A DNA stretch of 64,000 nucleotides from Oscillospiraceae bacterium (GCA_015066395.1 SVOL01000003.1:78326-142325); one strand, 5' to 3'; positions 16,718 through 26,405 are shown, counted from the first letter of the stretch. Numbers and translations are program-made. Notes: generated by a model not told the origin, from the sequence alone.

Positions 16718-17989
16718 TTAACAATTTTCAAGCGCTTCGTCAATATCGGCGATAATATCGTCAATATGCTCGATACCGACCGACATTCTGATAAGGTCGG
16801 GAGTAACGCCGCAGTCTATAAGCTGTTGATCGCTCAGCTGACGGTGAGTGGTTGATGCAGGATGCAAAATACAGGTTCTTGCATCAGCGACATGGATAAC
16901 GGGAGCCGCCATTTTAACGCTTTCCATAAATTTGGCAGCAGCCTCTCTGCCACCCTTTATACCAAATGAAATAACACCGCAGGTGCCGTTCGGCATGTAC
17001 TTTTTAGCCAATTCATTATACTTATTATCGGCAAGCTCCGGGAAATTTACCCAATTGATCTTAGGATGGTTCATAAGATGTGCGGCGACCACTTTGGCGT
17101 TGGCACAATGAGCAGGCATACGAAGATGCAGAGTCTCAAGACCGACGTTCAGCAAAAATGCGTTCATCGGAGACATCATCATACCGATATCTCTCATCAT
17201 CTGGGCACGGGCCTTGGCGATAAAAGCGGCGGCGCCGAACTTCTCGGGATACTGCAAGCCGTGATATGATTCATCGGGTGCGCAGAAATCAGCGTGACGG
17301 GAAGACTCCTTCCAATCGAACTTACCCGAATCGACTACACAACCGCCCAAAGCCATTGCGTGGCCGTCCATATACTTAGAAGTAGAGTGGATTATAATAT
17401 CGGCACCCCACTCAAAAGGACGGCAGTTTATAGGAGTCGGGAAGGTGTTGTCAACGACCAGCGGCATACTGTTTTCGTGAGCTATCTTAGCCCATTTTTC
17501 AATATCAAGCACGCTGAGCGCAGGGTTCGCAACCGACTCGCCGAAAAGCAGTTTGGTGTTGGGTCTTATGGCGGCTCTCAATTCTTCCTCGGTAGCGTCG
17601 GGAGAAACGAAGGTAGTATCAATACCCATCTTACGAAGAGTAATGTTTAAAAGATTGAACGATCCGCCGTAAATTGAACTCGACGAAACAAGATGGTCGC
17701 CGGCCTTACAAAGAGTAAGGATAGTAGCGGTAGTAGCACCCTGACCCGAAGAGCAGAGCATTGCGCCGACACCGCCCTCCAGAGCGGCGATCTTCTTCTC
17801 AACAGCCTCGACAGTCGGGTTGCTGAGTCTGGTGTAGAAATGACCCGAAGCGTTAAAATCAAACAGGTCGCCCAAGGTCTTTGCGTCCTCATATTTAAAA
17901 GTAGTGCTCTGATAGATAGGCAGAACTCTTGCTTCTCCGCTTTTGGGGTCATAGCCGGCCTGCACGCACTTTGTATTGATGTGTTTCAT
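16718..17989 (-). CDS. metY: O-acetylhomoserine sulfhydrylase
   Basis: PLP enzyme of the Cys/Met metabolism family that makes homocysteine from O-acetylhomoserine and sulfide. At 423 residues it has the longer MetY length rather than the roughly 380 of MetB/MetC. Motifs: YTRLSNPTVEAVEKKIAALEGG, SSIYGGSFNL, PLVVDNTFPTP and the Schiff-base lysine in IIHSTSKYMDGHA. The C-terminus has LHPASTTHRQL and RMSVGIEHIDDIIADI. AAGGGGA precedes the ATG. An imperfect palindrome (TTACCAATCGGTTAA) lies just upstream of the Shine-Dalgarno and could be an operator, but I cannot assign it. Confidence 0.93.
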   Translation of the reverse strand: MKHINTKCVQAGYDPKSGEARVLPIYQSTTFKYEDAKTLGDLFDFNASGHFYTRLSNPTVEAVEKKIAALEGGVGAMLCSSGQGATTATILTLCKAGDHLVSSSSIYGGSFNLLNITLRKMGIDTTFVSPDATEEELRAAIRPNTKLLFGESVANPALSVLDIEKWAKIAHENSMPLVVDNTFPTPINCRPFEWGADIIIHSTSKYMDGHAMALGGCVVDSGKFDWKESSRHADFCAPDESYHGLQYPEKFGAAAFIAKARAQMMRDIGMMMSPMNAFLLNVGLETLHLRMPAHCANAKVVAAHLMNHPKINWVNFPELADNKYNELAKKYMPNGTCGVISFGIKGGREAAAKFMESVKMAAPVIHVADARTCILHPASTTHRQLSDQQLIDCGVTPDLIRMSVGIEHIDDIIADIDEALENC

Positions 17990-18038
17990 AAAAATCCCCT
18001 TACTTTACCAATCGGTTAAAATATCTTTGTTACGGCTT

Positions 18039-18067
18039 ATTTTACCACCATTTCCACACAGTTGCAA
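18039..18067 (-). promoter_or_regulatory. metY promoter
   Basis: Minus strand TTGCAA (18067-18062) and TAAAAT (18044-18039), 17 bp apart, 50 bp before the start codon. Confidence 0.65.
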
Positions 18068-18120
18068 GAGTTTTATCGAAGAATCGTTTTGAACGCTTGC
18101 AAATTATGCCATTTAAGTGA

Positions 18121-18149
18121 TAGACAAACGGTAAAAAGTATTGTATAAT
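18121..18149 (+). promoter_or_regulatory. rpe promoter
   Basis: TAGACA (18121-18126) and TATAAT (18144-18149) are separated by 17 bp, 40 bp before the rpe start codon. Confidence 0.75.
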
Positions 18150-18189
18150 ACTGAATTAAGGAAATTTATAACCTTGAAAGGAGATCATT

Positions 18190-18834
18190 ATGGCTAAACT
18201 TTCACCCTCAATACTCGGCTGCGACTATTTAAGACTCGAGGATACAACTAAGATCTTGGAAAGCGTCGGCACCGATATGCTTCATCTCGACGTTATGGAC
18301 GGACAGTTTGTTCCCAATATGTCGTTCGGTGTGCCGGTTATTGATTCTATAAAGAAGCACACCTCGATTCCTCTGGACATTCATCTTATGATCGACCGTC
18401 CTTTGAGATACATAGAGGATTTTGCTCCCTACGCCGATTGGCTCGGCTTCCATTTCGAAGCAGGCTCCGACGTTGACCAGACCCTCGATGTTATAAAAAA
18501 CGCAGGCTGTAAGACCTGCCTTACCATCAAGCCTAAGACCGCACCCGAAGAGATCTTCAAGTATTTGCCAAAGTGCGATATGGTGCTTGTTATGTCGGTC
18601 GAGCCCGGCTTCGGCGGTCAGGGCTTTATGCCCGAAGCTGTCGAGCGTATCAAGACCCTGAAGGCTGAGATCATCCGTCAAGGGTTAGAAACTCTTATCG
18701 AGGTCGACGGCGGCATCAACAACACAACCGGCAAGCTTTGTGTTGAAGCCGGTGCCGATGTGCTTGTTGTCGGCAGTTTCCTTTTCAAAGCAGAGGATCT
18801 TGCAAAGCAGGCAAAAGAATTTTTAGAGATGTAA
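18190..18834 (+). CDS. rpe: Ribulose-phosphate 3-epimerase
   Basis: Interconverts ribulose 5-phosphate and xylulose 5-phosphate in the pentose phosphate pathway. The 214-residue TIM barrel shows LSPSILGCDYLRL, HLDVMDGQFVPNMSFG (metal-binding His/Asp), IHLMIDRPLRYIEDF, the VEPGFGGQGF phosphate loop and EVDGGINNTT. AAAGGAG precedes the ATG. It is a single-gene unit converging on the next gene with a 1-bp gap and no obvious terminator between. Confidence 0.96.
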   Translation: MAKLSPSILGCDYLRLEDTTKILESVGTDMLHLDVMDGQFVPNMSFGVPVIDSIKKHTSIPLDIHLMIDRPLRYIEDFAPYADWLGFHFEAGSDVDQTLDVIKNAGCKTCLTIKPKTAPEEIFKYLPKCDMVLVMSVEPGFGGQGFMPEAVERIKTLKAEIIRQGLETLIEVDGGINNTTGKLCVEAGADVLVVGSFLFKAEDLAKQAKEFLEM

Positions 18835-18835
18835 T

Positions 18836-19396
18836 TTATCTGCCGTCAAGCGTCAGACCTATACGCTCGACGGCATTTCGACAGATTTCGACTCCGTATT
18901 CTAAGGTTTTCGCTATTTCCAGCGGTGAGTCGACAACCTTCGACGAAAGTTCACCGACGGCAGTCAGCACCTTGCTGTCAACCTCGATGACCAGCCTATA
19001 TCCTCTTTTGACCTTAAAAAGTCGGTTTTCGGCGGTGATTCCTGCCTTAAAAAGCCGGCAGCAGACCTCTAAGACCGCTTCGCCGTCTTTGAGTTCTATT
19101 GCAAAGGTCCTTTGTCGGCGGTGCTTTTTGACCGCTTTGAATTTTCGACCGACATTTAATCGCGGCACGAAAAAGATCTCGCAACCGCCGTCAAATATAG
19201 GGTATATCTCTATGGAAAACCGCGAAGCATCAAGCGAGACCTTGTGCTGTATCGCGGCGATCTTAAGCAGTTTTTTTAAAGAGGCTTTGGCTTCTTTGGA
19301 TCGCTCGTCGAATAACACAGCATCAATACCGTAATGTACGGTTTCGGCCTCGCTCAAGATCACTCTCAGCACTCCGTTGTCATTAGTTACTGTCAT
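18836..19396 (-). CDS. MecA-like ClpC adaptor protein
   Basis: 186 residues with the two-domain plan of MecA/YpbH adaptors. The N-terminal part fits the substrate-binding half (ILSEAETVHYGIDAVLF...FSIEIYPIFDGGCEIFF). A basic linker (VKKHRRQRT) leads to a C-terminal half (FAIELKDGEAVLEVCCRLF...LFKVKRGYRLVIEV...TLEYGVE) like the ClpC-binding domain. MecA proteins deliver substrates to ClpCP and control competence in Bacillus. Identity is by family resemblance only, so the substrate here is unknown. Confidence 0.7.
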   Translation of the reverse strand: MTVTNDNGVLRVILSEAETVHYGIDAVLFDERSKEAKASLKKLLKIAAIQHKVSLDASRFSIEIYPIFDGGCEIFFVPRLNVGRKFKAVKKHRRQRTFAIELKDGEAVLEVCCRLFKAGITAENRLFKVKRGYRLVIEVDSKVLTAVGELSSKVVDSPLEIAKTLEYGVEICRNAVERIGLTLDGR

Positions 19397-19517
19397 ACCG
19401 CACCCCCAAAGGTTTATTAACGATCATTACAATATATTTTAGAACACATCGGTTGGTGCAGGTCCTGTATTTTTATGCCGTTTGCCGTCAAAACTTCTCT
19501 TGAAGGAGTGACGTTGA

Positions 19518-19631
19518 ATGAGCAGTAAAAACAATTCTTTTAAAATTTTTCTGAAATCGCTTTTGTGGACACTGTTAGGATTGACCCTTGCCACCTTAGG
19601 CTATTTCGGAGCAAGTTATATTTTCAGTTGA
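19518..19631 (+). CDS. Small single-span membrane protein (37 aa)
   Basis: A short frame with a well-placed GAAGGAG 8 bases before its ATG. The product is basic at the N-terminus (MSSKNNSFKIFLKS) and then mostly hydrophobic (LLWTLLGLTLATLGYFGASY), consistent with one membrane span. It ends 14 bp before the phosphohexomutase start and probably shares its transcript. I do not recognise a family. Confidence 0.6.
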   Translation: MSSKNNSFKIFLKSLLWTLLGLTLATLGYFGASYIFS

Positions 19632-19645
19632 TAAGAGGAATTTTT

Positions 19646-21175
19646 ATGAAAAACTATCTGGAACTTAAATCGGGTTCTGACGTCCGCGGCTACGCCAGCG
19701 ACATTTACGAAAACGAAATTGACCTTACCGAAAAAGCGGTTTTTGATATTGCCGCCGCATTCGTGCTGTTTTTGAGCGAGCATTCGGGCAAAGCTCCTAC
19801 CGAACTTACCGTTTCGGTCGGTCACGATTCACGAATCACCGCCGAAAAGATCAAGACGCAGGTCATCGCCGCACTCACAGCCGCAGGCGTCAAGGTCTTT
19901 GATTGCGGCCTGTCCTCTACCCCTGCCATGTTTATGACTACCGTTCATTTGGGTTGTGACGGTGCTATTCAGATCACCGCAAGCCATCACCCTGCCGACC
20001 GAAACGGCCTTAAATTTTTCTTGCCCACAGGCGGACTTGACCCCGAGGATATCGTCGAGATCTTAAACGCCGCAAATGAAGAAAAAAGAGCTCCTGCGGC
20101 TAACGGTTCGGTCGAAAAATACGATTTTATGTCGGATTATTCCGCCATTTTGAGAAGGCTTATTTGCGACGAACTGGGAGTTGCTGAAGAGGACAAGCCG
20201 TTAAAGGATTACCACATCGTTGTCGATGCGGGCAACGGTGCAGGCGGCTTTTATGCCGAAAAGGTTTTAGCGCCGCTCGGTGCCGACACTTCGGGCAGTG
20301 TGTACTTAGAACCCGACGGTATGTTCCCTAACCATATTCCGAACCCCGAGCATCCCGCCGCAATGGCCTCTATCTCGATGGCGGTGCTTGATTCGAATGC
20401 CGACTTAGGCGTTATCTTTGATACCGACGTTGACCGTGCCGCTTGCGTTGACCCCGACGGTGTTGAGATCAACCGCAACCGTCTGGTCGCTCTGGCCGCC
20501 GCTATCGCTCTCGAAAAGGAGCCCGGCTCGACCATTGTTACCGACAGTGTCACCTCGGCAGGACTTAAAAACTTTATTGAGGACACTTTAGGCGGTAAGC
20601 ACCACCGCTTTAAGCGTGGCTACAAGAACGTGATAAACGAGGCTGTTCGCCTTTGTAACGAGGGTATCAACGCTCCGTTGGCCATTGAGACCTCGGGTCA
20701 CGCCGCTTTGAAAGAAAACTATTTCCTTGATGACGGCGCATATCTCGTGACTAAGATAATCATCAAGATGGCTAAATCGGGTAAGGAAGGCAAAAACATT
20801 TTTGACCTCACCGCCGATTTGAAGGTTCCGGCCGAAGAAAAAGAAATGCGTTTCGGCATTCTTGTCGACGAGTTCCGCTCATACGGCGAATGCGTTATCG
20901 AAGGCTTACAGCGTTGGTGCGAAGCCTTCGCCGATAAAGGCTTCAAGATCGCCGACGACAACCACGAAGGGATCAGAGTCAGCGTGCTTGACGGCTGGTT
21001 TTTATTAAGATTGTCGGTTCACGATCCCGTTATGCCGATGAATATCGAAAGCGACTCCAAAGGCGGAACGAAAAAAATTGTCGAGCTTATTGCCGACTTC
21101 TTCCGCAACTGTCAGTTCCTCGATTGCTCGGCAATGGAAAACTTCTTAAACGAAGGAAATGAAGATGAACTTTAA
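19646..21175 (+). CDS. Phosphohexomutase (phosphoglucomutase/phosphomannomutase family)
   Basis: Alpha-D-phosphohexomutase, 509 residues, with all four sites visible in variant form. The phosphoserine loop is ITASHHPADRNGLKFF (usual TASHNP), the metal loop is DTDVDRAACV (usual DGDGDR), the sugar-binding loop is ETSGHAALKEN and the C-terminal phosphate site is LLRLSVHDPVMPMN. The ATG at 19646 follows AAGAGGAA; an upstream start would overlap the small membrane gene and has no site. It probably supplies sugar 1-phosphates for envelope polymers; glucose versus mannose specificity cannot be told from sequence. Confidence 0.88.
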   Translation: MKNYLELKSGSDVRGYASDIYENEIDLTEKAVFDIAAAFVLFLSEHSGKAPTELTVSVGHDSRITAEKIKTQVIAALTAAGVKVFDCGLSSTPAMFMTTVHLGCDGAIQITASHHPADRNGLKFFLPTGGLDPEDIVEILNAANEEKRAPAANGSVEKYDFMSDYSAILRRLICDELGVAEEDKPLKDYHIVVDAGNGAGGFYAEKVLAPLGADTSGSVYLEPDGMFPNHIPNPEHPAAMASISMAVLDSNADLGVIFDTDVDRAACVDPDGVEINRNRLVALAAAIALEKEPGSTIVTDSVTSAGLKNFIEDTLGGKHHRFKRGYKNVINEAVRLCNEGINAPLAIETSGHAALKENYFLDDGAYLVTKIIIKMAKSGKEGKNIFDLTADLKVPAEEKEMRFGILVDEFRSYGECVIEGLQRWCEAFADKGFKIADDNHEGIRVSVLDGWFLLRLSVHDPVMPMNIESDSKGGTKKIVELIADFFRNCQFLDCSAMENFLNEGNEDEL

Positions 21176-22109
21176 AAACCTTAAAGGCAGTTTAATGCTA
21201 CTTGTCGCCACGGTCATCTGGGGCACGGCATTTGTGTTTCAGGAAGAAGCGGTGGCTTTAGGCACCTTTACACTCAACGGACTTCGCTACATATTGGGAG
21301 GAATCATTTTGATTCCTCTCGTTTTGGTGTTAAGAGGACTCGAAAAACGCAGGTCGAACGCTACGCCGATTCCCTTTAAAAACAGCCTGATAGCCGGCGT
21401 TTTGTGCGGTGTTGCCTTGGCGGTTGCGGCAAATTTGCAGCAATTCGGCATTATGTTCAATGCCTCACTCGTATCGGGTGATTCGGGCAAAGCAGGATTT
21501 ATCACCGCGATGTATATCATCTTTGTACCCGTTATCGGCATTTTCAGCGGCAAACGGCTCACTCCGTCCATTATATTGAGCGTTATGCTCGGAGTCGGCG
21601 GACTGTACCTTATCAGCGTAAAATCAGGATTTTCGATAGCATTGGGCGACGTATTTTTACTTCTCTGTGCCCTTGGATTCTCGTTCCACATTATGACGGT
21701 CGACCGCTTTGTATCAAAGGTAGATCCCGTGGTTTTATCCTGCATTCAATTCTTCACCGTCGGCGTTGTTTCGCTCGTGCTCGCACTCATTTTCGAATCG
21801 GACAGCTTTTCGTTATCCTATGTCCGTAATGCAGGCTGGTCGATACTCTATTTGGGTGTTATGTCATCGGGTGTTGCCTACACTTTACAGGTTTTGGGTC
21901 AAAAATACAGCGAAGCCACCGTGGCCTCACTGGTCATGAGTCTGGAATCGGTCTTTGCAATGCTCGCCGCTTGTGTTTTTTACGGCAAAATGCCCACTTT
22001 GCGAGAGGCTATCGGCTGCGGAATAATGCTTGTTGCCATTGTTATTATCCAGACTCCTTTTGTCGACGATCTGTTTAAAAAACTTAGTTCGCGGGTGACC
22101 GCCAAATGA
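21165..22109 (+). CDS. EamA/DMT-family transporter
   Basis: Ten predicted membrane segments in two EamA repeats, typical of drug/metabolite exporters (314 residues). The first repeat contains ATVIWGTAFVFQEEAV and the second SGVAYTLQVLGQKYSEATVASLVMSLESVFAML, the common EamA ending. I prefer ATG 21165 because AAGG lies 8 bases before it; an ATG 6 bp upstream is also possible. The gene starts inside the mutase 3' end and overlaps the next gene by ATGA, so the three are coupled. Substrate unknown. Confidence 0.85.
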   Translation: MNFKNLKGSLMLLVATVIWGTAFVFQEEAVALGTFTLNGLRYILGGIILIPLVLVLRGLEKRRSNATPIPFKNSLIAGVLCGVALAVAANLQQFGIMFNASLVSGDSGKAGFITAMYIIFVPVIGIFSGKRLTPSIILSVMLGVGGLYLISVKSGFSIALGDVFLLLCALGFSFHIMTVDRFVSKVDPVVLSCIQFFTVGVVSLVLALIFESDSFSLSYVRNAGWSILYLGVMSSGVAYTLQVLGQKYSEATVASLVMSLESVFAMLAACVFYGKMPTLREAIGCGIMLVAIVIIQTPFVDDLFKKLSSRVTAK

Positions 22110-22627
22110 CCGATACTGATTATAAAGTGCTCCGTTCAAAGCGAAGGACCGTCGCTTTGGAAGTCGCCCTGGACGGTTCTTTTACCGTTCGGTGTCCCTT
22201 AAAATGCACCGATCGGGAAATCGCGAAATTTGTCGAACAGCACCAAAGCTGGATCGAAAAGACGAGGCTCCGACAACTAAACAGAGCCGCAGACCGACCC
22301 AAAGAACCAACCGAAGAAGAAACAAAAGCCTTAAAGCAAAAGGCTAAAGCGGTTATCCCGGAGAGAGTGCGATATTTCGAACAACTCACGGGATTAAGAT
22401 CAACTTCGGTCAAAATAACCTCGGCCAGGACCCGTTTCGGCAGTTGCAGTATGAAAAACGGACTGTGCTTTTCCTATCGACTGCTACTCTATCCCGATGA
22501 TGCCGTTGATTATGTTATAATCCACGAGCTATGCCACACGGTCCACCACAACCACAGCCAAAAGTTCTGGGATCTGGTCGAACGCATAATGCCCGATTAT
22601 AAAACTCGAAAAAAATTATTAAAATAA
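22106..22627 (+). CDS. YgjP-like (DUF45) zinc metallopeptidase-fold protein
   Basis: 173 residues with the DUF45/WLM layout. It opens with YKVLRSKRRTVALEVALDGSFTVRCPL, then shows the typical TRFGSCSMKNGLCFSYRLLLYP and the zinc motif VIIHELCHTVHHNHSQKFW (HExxH with a distal His). The family is predicted to act on proteins or nucleotides (E. coli YgjP); the function here is not known. It ends the mutase-transporter transcript and is followed by a strong terminator. Confidence 0.85.
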   Translation: MTDTDYKVLRSKRRTVALEVALDGSFTVRCPLKCTDREIAKFVEQHQSWIEKTRLRQLNRAADRPKEPTEEETKALKQKAKAVIPERVRYFEQLTGLRSTSVKITSARTRFGSCSMKNGLCFSYRLLLYPDDAVDYVIIHELCHTVHHNHSQKFWDLVERIMPDYKTRKKLLK

Positions 22628-22628
22628 A

Positions 22629-22685
22629 AAACGACGAGGTCGGTGCTCCTCTTAATCGGGAGCAAAAAACCTCGTCGTTTGTTTT
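22629..22685. terminator. Compound terminator between DUF45 gene and zinc-ribbon gene
   Basis: Outer arms AAACGACGAGGT and ACCTCGTCGTTT enclose an inner GCTCC/GGAGC hairpin; T-rich on the plus strand exit (TTTGTTTTT) and A-rich on the other, so usable by both converging genes. Confidence 0.85.
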
Positions 22686-22692
22686 TCAAAAT

Positions 22693-23481
22693 TTACATTA
22701 ACAACAACGTTAACGCGGAACCAATAATCGGCAATAAATATGATGCCACCGTTTCCATCAAGCCTGTCAGCACGTATCCGGCCGCACAGCCTGCGATCGA
22801 TACGCCACCTTCGCTGTCATACATTTTTTTCTTGACGTGGTGTAAGTAAAGGCAGTCGCCGAACATACCTACCATCACACCCGAAGCAACAACACCCGCA
22901 AGTGAACCTCCGAAAACAACCCACACGTCGATGCTGTTCATATTATCCTTTGCTTTCCAATAGTCTTCAAGAATCGCCTCATAACCTTCGACCAGTTTTC
23001 CTTCCTTATCGAGCAATATGTACTTATGCGTCATTCTTGAATACTCTTCACTGTAAGCCTCTACCGTTTTAATTGTGTAATTACTTTCGACATTGTTCAC
23101 CTTGACATAATTCTTGGCATACCCAAATACGCCAATTATTACAGCCAAAATTACCACAAGGACTCTTAAAACATAGGAAGCCATCTGCAAAAGCACGGTC
23201 TTAGCGTACATTCCGCGATAAAACATCCAATTAAACTGCATAAAAAACGCAGACCAGTTCCAGCTGACAAAAACCTTTTTACCTTTGTTTTTCTTGTAAA
23301 TATCCATATATCTATCAACGTTTTTGTCGATAAACAACCGCATTCTCTCGTCTGTACCTTTATCAAGGCCTTCTTCGTCATTTTCCGCAGACACAAACGA
23401 ATAACCGCATCTGTAGCACACACGCTCAGTGTCGCCACATTCGGTTTCACACTTAGGACAAATTTTCATTTCTTCTGTCAT
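22693..23481 (-). CDS. Zinc-ribbon DUF2628-like membrane protein
   Basis: 262 residues beginning with a CPKCETECGDTERVCYRCG zinc ribbon. An acidic linker and a motif common to DUF2628 proteins (FVSWNWSAFFMQFNWMFYRGMY) follow, where the aromatic stretch precedes membrane helices. Three or four membrane segments follow (about 85-125, 190-215, 235-262). AAAGGCGG precedes the first ATG. Function unknown; many such proteins are seen next to envelope genes, here YfhO. Confidence 0.65.
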   Translation of the reverse strand: MTEEMKICPKCETECGDTERVCYRCGYSFVSAENDEEGLDKGTDERMRLFIDKNVDRYMDIYKKNKGKKVFVSWNWSAFFMQFNWMFYRGMYAKTVLLQMASYVLRVLVVILAVIIGVFGYAKNYVKVNNVESNYTIKTVEAYSEEYSRMTHKYILLDKEGKLVEGYEAILEDYWKAKDNMNSIDVWVVFGGSLAGVVASGVMVGMFGDCLYLHHVKKKMYDSEGGVSIAGCAAGYVLTGLMETVASYLLPIIGSALTLLLM

Positions 23482-23542
23482 TTACGTAGCCGCCTTTCAA
23501 AATATCATCTAAAGCGATTATATACTATATGTCTAAAAAAGT

Positions 23543-23579
23543 CAAGGCTCTGCCAAGAGCGTAGGTCTGCAGAGCCTTG
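23543..23579 (-). terminator. Terminator of yfhO
   Basis: Arms CAAGGCTCTGC and GCAGAGCCTTG around a 15-nt loop, just beyond the yfhO stop on the minus strand. Confidence 0.8.
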
Positions 23580-23595
23580 TTGTGTTGAGTTTTAT

Positions 23596-26331
23596 TTATT
23601 CGCCGTCAGAATCGTTTTCGCTTCCCGAGATCTCAGTAGTCCCGGAATTTTCCAATCTAAAAACTTTGAGCTCCTCGAACACCGAGTCATCGACCTTGAA
23701 GCCACCTTTAAAACCTTGATATGCATCTATCTTGTCGTGATCTATCTCGGCCAAGAGATCGTCATTTTCCAGCCTTTCCAAAGTCTCTTCAGCCTCTTTT
23801 AAAGCCGCGATACGACGGGTGATCTCCTCACCTTCAGGATATTCGATATCAGTTATAGGTCTGTAAACTCTCTTAATGAGGATGACCGCCACATAAACGA
23901 CCGACAAAAGTGCCGCTATGACCGTTACAAGCAGTCCGAGTTTAAGACCCGGTGTTTCATACTCGAAGACTATACGGCTGCTGCCTTCAGGTGCCAGCAC
24001 CGCCATAAATCCGGCGTTGACCTTTAAGATCTCGGCAGGCTGACCGTTAACAAAAGCAGTCCACCCGCTCTCAAATGGAACCGAGAAGAAAACATAATTC
24101 GACTTCTGAAGATTTACATCGGCAGTAAAGCTATTGGAGTTATAATAGAACGCGTAGGCAGCAGTCTCGGCTCTTGCCTGACAGTCTCTGATGTAACTTT
24201 CCTCGGTAAAGGTTACGATATTTTTGCCGGTTGCATTTTCACCGACGTTGTAATCGACCGAGATATTAGGGATCACCGAGGAAACCTTGAGAATATCCTT
24301 GTCCTCGACTACCATCGCCTTTAACATCATTCGGTCAATTCGGTCGCCGTAACCCGATGCCTGCTTAGTAGTCAAGAAATAATCATAAGTAAAGCCCATC
24401 GGGATATAACACTCGTTTTTGTAGATCTTATATCCGTTCTGCTCACCGAAATAGGTATAGCACGGCATCTTCATACTACCGCCGTCACTCTCGAAATCCT
24501 TGGAATTTTCAATGATCGGGTCAAGCAGATATTTGACCGACAAAAGGCTTCTTGCACCGAAAGTATCGGTCGAAGGACGGCTTGCAACCGAGCGTTCCTC
24601 ACCGATAAATTCGTAAAAATCAACGACCGAGCCCGGTACTATCGAATGAAAATAATTAATGGACGAATATCCGAGATAATAACCCGTATTATCAACGCCG
24701 TCAAGCACATCAATTCGGGCAAACTCATCGTTATCAATAGGCAGATCGACCTTTCCTTCGATAAGGTTATCGATCATAACATTCTTAATATCGTAAGAAT
24801 GCGACTGACCCGAGATAAGGAAGAACGAGCCGTAAAGCACCGAGATCGCACAAATGCAGGGCACGGCCACTTTGAAAAGCGATTTTCGTTTTTCTTTAAT
24901 GGTCGGCAACATCGCCTTCACAATAAGCAAACTCAAAACACTGAAGCCGCAGGTCAGCCAGAAGCGAAGATCATATGTGCCGCCGGCGATCTCGTGCGTT
25001 TTGTCAACAAGGTGATAAAAAACATCGTAAACAAATTTTAAGGGATTGGTCTTGGCGTCGGTATAAAGTCCAAAACCTTCTATATTGCCATTGACGATAC
25101 CGTTCGGCAACAGACCGATGACCAAAACAAATCCTAAAGTTACAGTCATATTCCATCGCCAGGCGGTATCCCAGTTGACCTCTGTATCCTCAAGAGCAAT
25201 AGCCGTTGCAAGACACATCAGCAATATAGGCATATAAAACCAACGGGCATAATAAGCCGTATTGAACATATAAAACGCAGCGTTAAGACCCGGAACGAGC
25301 GCCATAAAGATCATCACAAACAGCACGCGTCTGAGCCAGTTACCCTTCTTCTCGGACTGCAAAAAGCAGAAGGTTCCGACCATTGAGAATAACGGCAACC
25401 AGCCGCCCAAAGAGGACCATTTGACCTCAGCACCCGGGAAGAAAACAGGACGTGCAGGCAGGTCGGGCGGGAAGAAGAAGCACTCGATAACATTCAAGAA
25501 TATCTGCTCCTTGCCGTAAAGCACGGCGTTCCAGCCGGTTATGATACTGCTCAAGCGCTCGTTCTGAGTGACCGCCATAATAGTCGGCACCAAGATCGCC
25601 GCGGCCAGTAACAGTCCCAGCACACACTCAAGAGCAAAGAGCAAAAATTCGGTAACTTTAAACTTGAAGCTTCCCGACATCACGCGGATCACCCAATAGA
25701 TCGCCGCAAAGACCACCATTCCGAAGAAGAAGAAATAATTAGTCAAAGCACACGCAAAGACCGCCAAAATGACCAATCCGCGTTTTTTCTCGGCGTGAAA
25801 GACCTCAATGCTAAGCAATAATAACGGGAAGAAAACTATCGCTTCGTGGAAATGATTAAAGAAAACATTATAGACCGAGAAACCGCAGAAAGCGTACAAA
25901 AGACCGCCTATCATTGCCGTCGAACCACGAGCGGTAAACCTGCGGATGAAGAGGTTGGCAGTAAGTGCCGCCGTTGCAAACTTCAAAATAAGCAACGGCC
26001 CCATCAGATACGGTACTATATGATTGGGGAACGGCAAAGTCAGCCAAAAGAACGGGCTTCCCAACAGATAAAAACTGTACGAGCCTATAAAGTTGGAGCC
26101 CAGATCACTTTCCCAGCTCCAGCCGAAATCGAGATTACGCACAGCATCGTGACAGTACTGATAAAAGGGTATCTGCTGAACATTGAAATCGCCGTAAAAT
26201 ATGAAATATCCCTCGCCCTTTATAAGCGACGGAACAAACATCAGCGCAGCAGTCAGCAACGCTGTCAAAAAGGTCCACAGGGGATAAAGATCTCGTTTGT
26301 TTTTTTGTCTCAGAGTTTTAGCTTCCGACAT
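23596..26331 (-). CDS. YfhO-family multi-pass membrane protein
   Basis: 911 residues with about a dozen membrane segments in the first 500 residues, a large extracytoplasmic region, one last segment near 790 and an acidic cytoplasmic tail. The N-terminus (KGEGYFIFYGDFNVQQIPFYQY) and the late VFFSVPFESGWTAFVNGQPAEI...NAGFMAV are recognisable YfhO/GT-C signatures. YfhO proteins in Bacillus and Listeria glycosylate lipoteichoic or wall teichoic acids; that role is inferred. GAGAGG precedes the ATG. Confidence 0.85.
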   Translation of the reverse strand: MSEAKTLRQKNKRDLYPLWTFLTALLTAALMFVPSLIKGEGYFIFYGDFNVQQIPFYQYCHDAVRNLDFGWSWESDLGSNFIGSYSFYLLGSPFFWLTLPFPNHIVPYLMGPLLILKFATAALTANLFIRRFTARGSTAMIGGLLYAFCGFSVYNVFFNHFHEAIVFFPLLLLSIEVFHAEKKRGLVILAVFACALTNYFFFFGMVVFAAIYWVIRVMSGSFKFKVTEFLLFALECVLGLLLAAAILVPTIMAVTQNERLSSIITGWNAVLYGKEQIFLNVIECFFFPPDLPARPVFFPGAEVKWSSLGGWLPLFSMVGTFCFLQSEKKGNWLRRVLFVMIFMALVPGLNAAFYMFNTAYYARWFYMPILLMCLATAIALEDTEVNWDTAWRWNMTVTLGFVLVIGLLPNGIVNGNIEGFGLYTDAKTNPLKFVYDVFYHLVDKTHEIAGGTYDLRFWLTCGFSVLSLLIVKAMLPTIKEKRKSLFKVAVPCICAISVLYGSFFLISGQSHSYDIKNVMIDNLIEGKVDLPIDNDEFARIDVLDGVDNTGYYLGYSSINYFHSIVPGSVVDFYEFIGEERSVASRPSTDTFGARSLLSVKYLLDPIIENSKDFESDGGSMKMPCYTYFGEQNGYKIYKNECYIPMGFTYDYFLTTKQASGYGDRIDRMMLKAMVVEDKDILKVSSVIPNISVDYNVGENATGKNIVTFTEESYIRDCQARAETAAYAFYYNSNSFTADVNLQKSNYVFFSVPFESGWTAFVNGQPAEILKVNAGFMAVLAPEGSSRIVFEYETPGLKLGLLVTVIAALLSVVYVAVILIKRVYRPITDIEYPEGEEITRRIAALKEAEETLERLENDDLLAEIDHDKIDAYQGFKGGFKVDDSVFEELKVFRLENSGTTEISGSENDSDGE

Positions 26332-26375
26332 AACTTTTCCTCTCGGTAAATATTATTGTTTTAACGTCTCTTTTC

Positions 26376-26405
26376 ATTATACATTGTTTCAATTTATAAA
26401 GTCAA
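26376..26405 (-). promoter_or_regulatory. yfhO promoter
   Basis: Minus strand TTGACT (26405-26400) and TATAAT (26381-26376), 18 bp apart. Confidence 0.7.
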
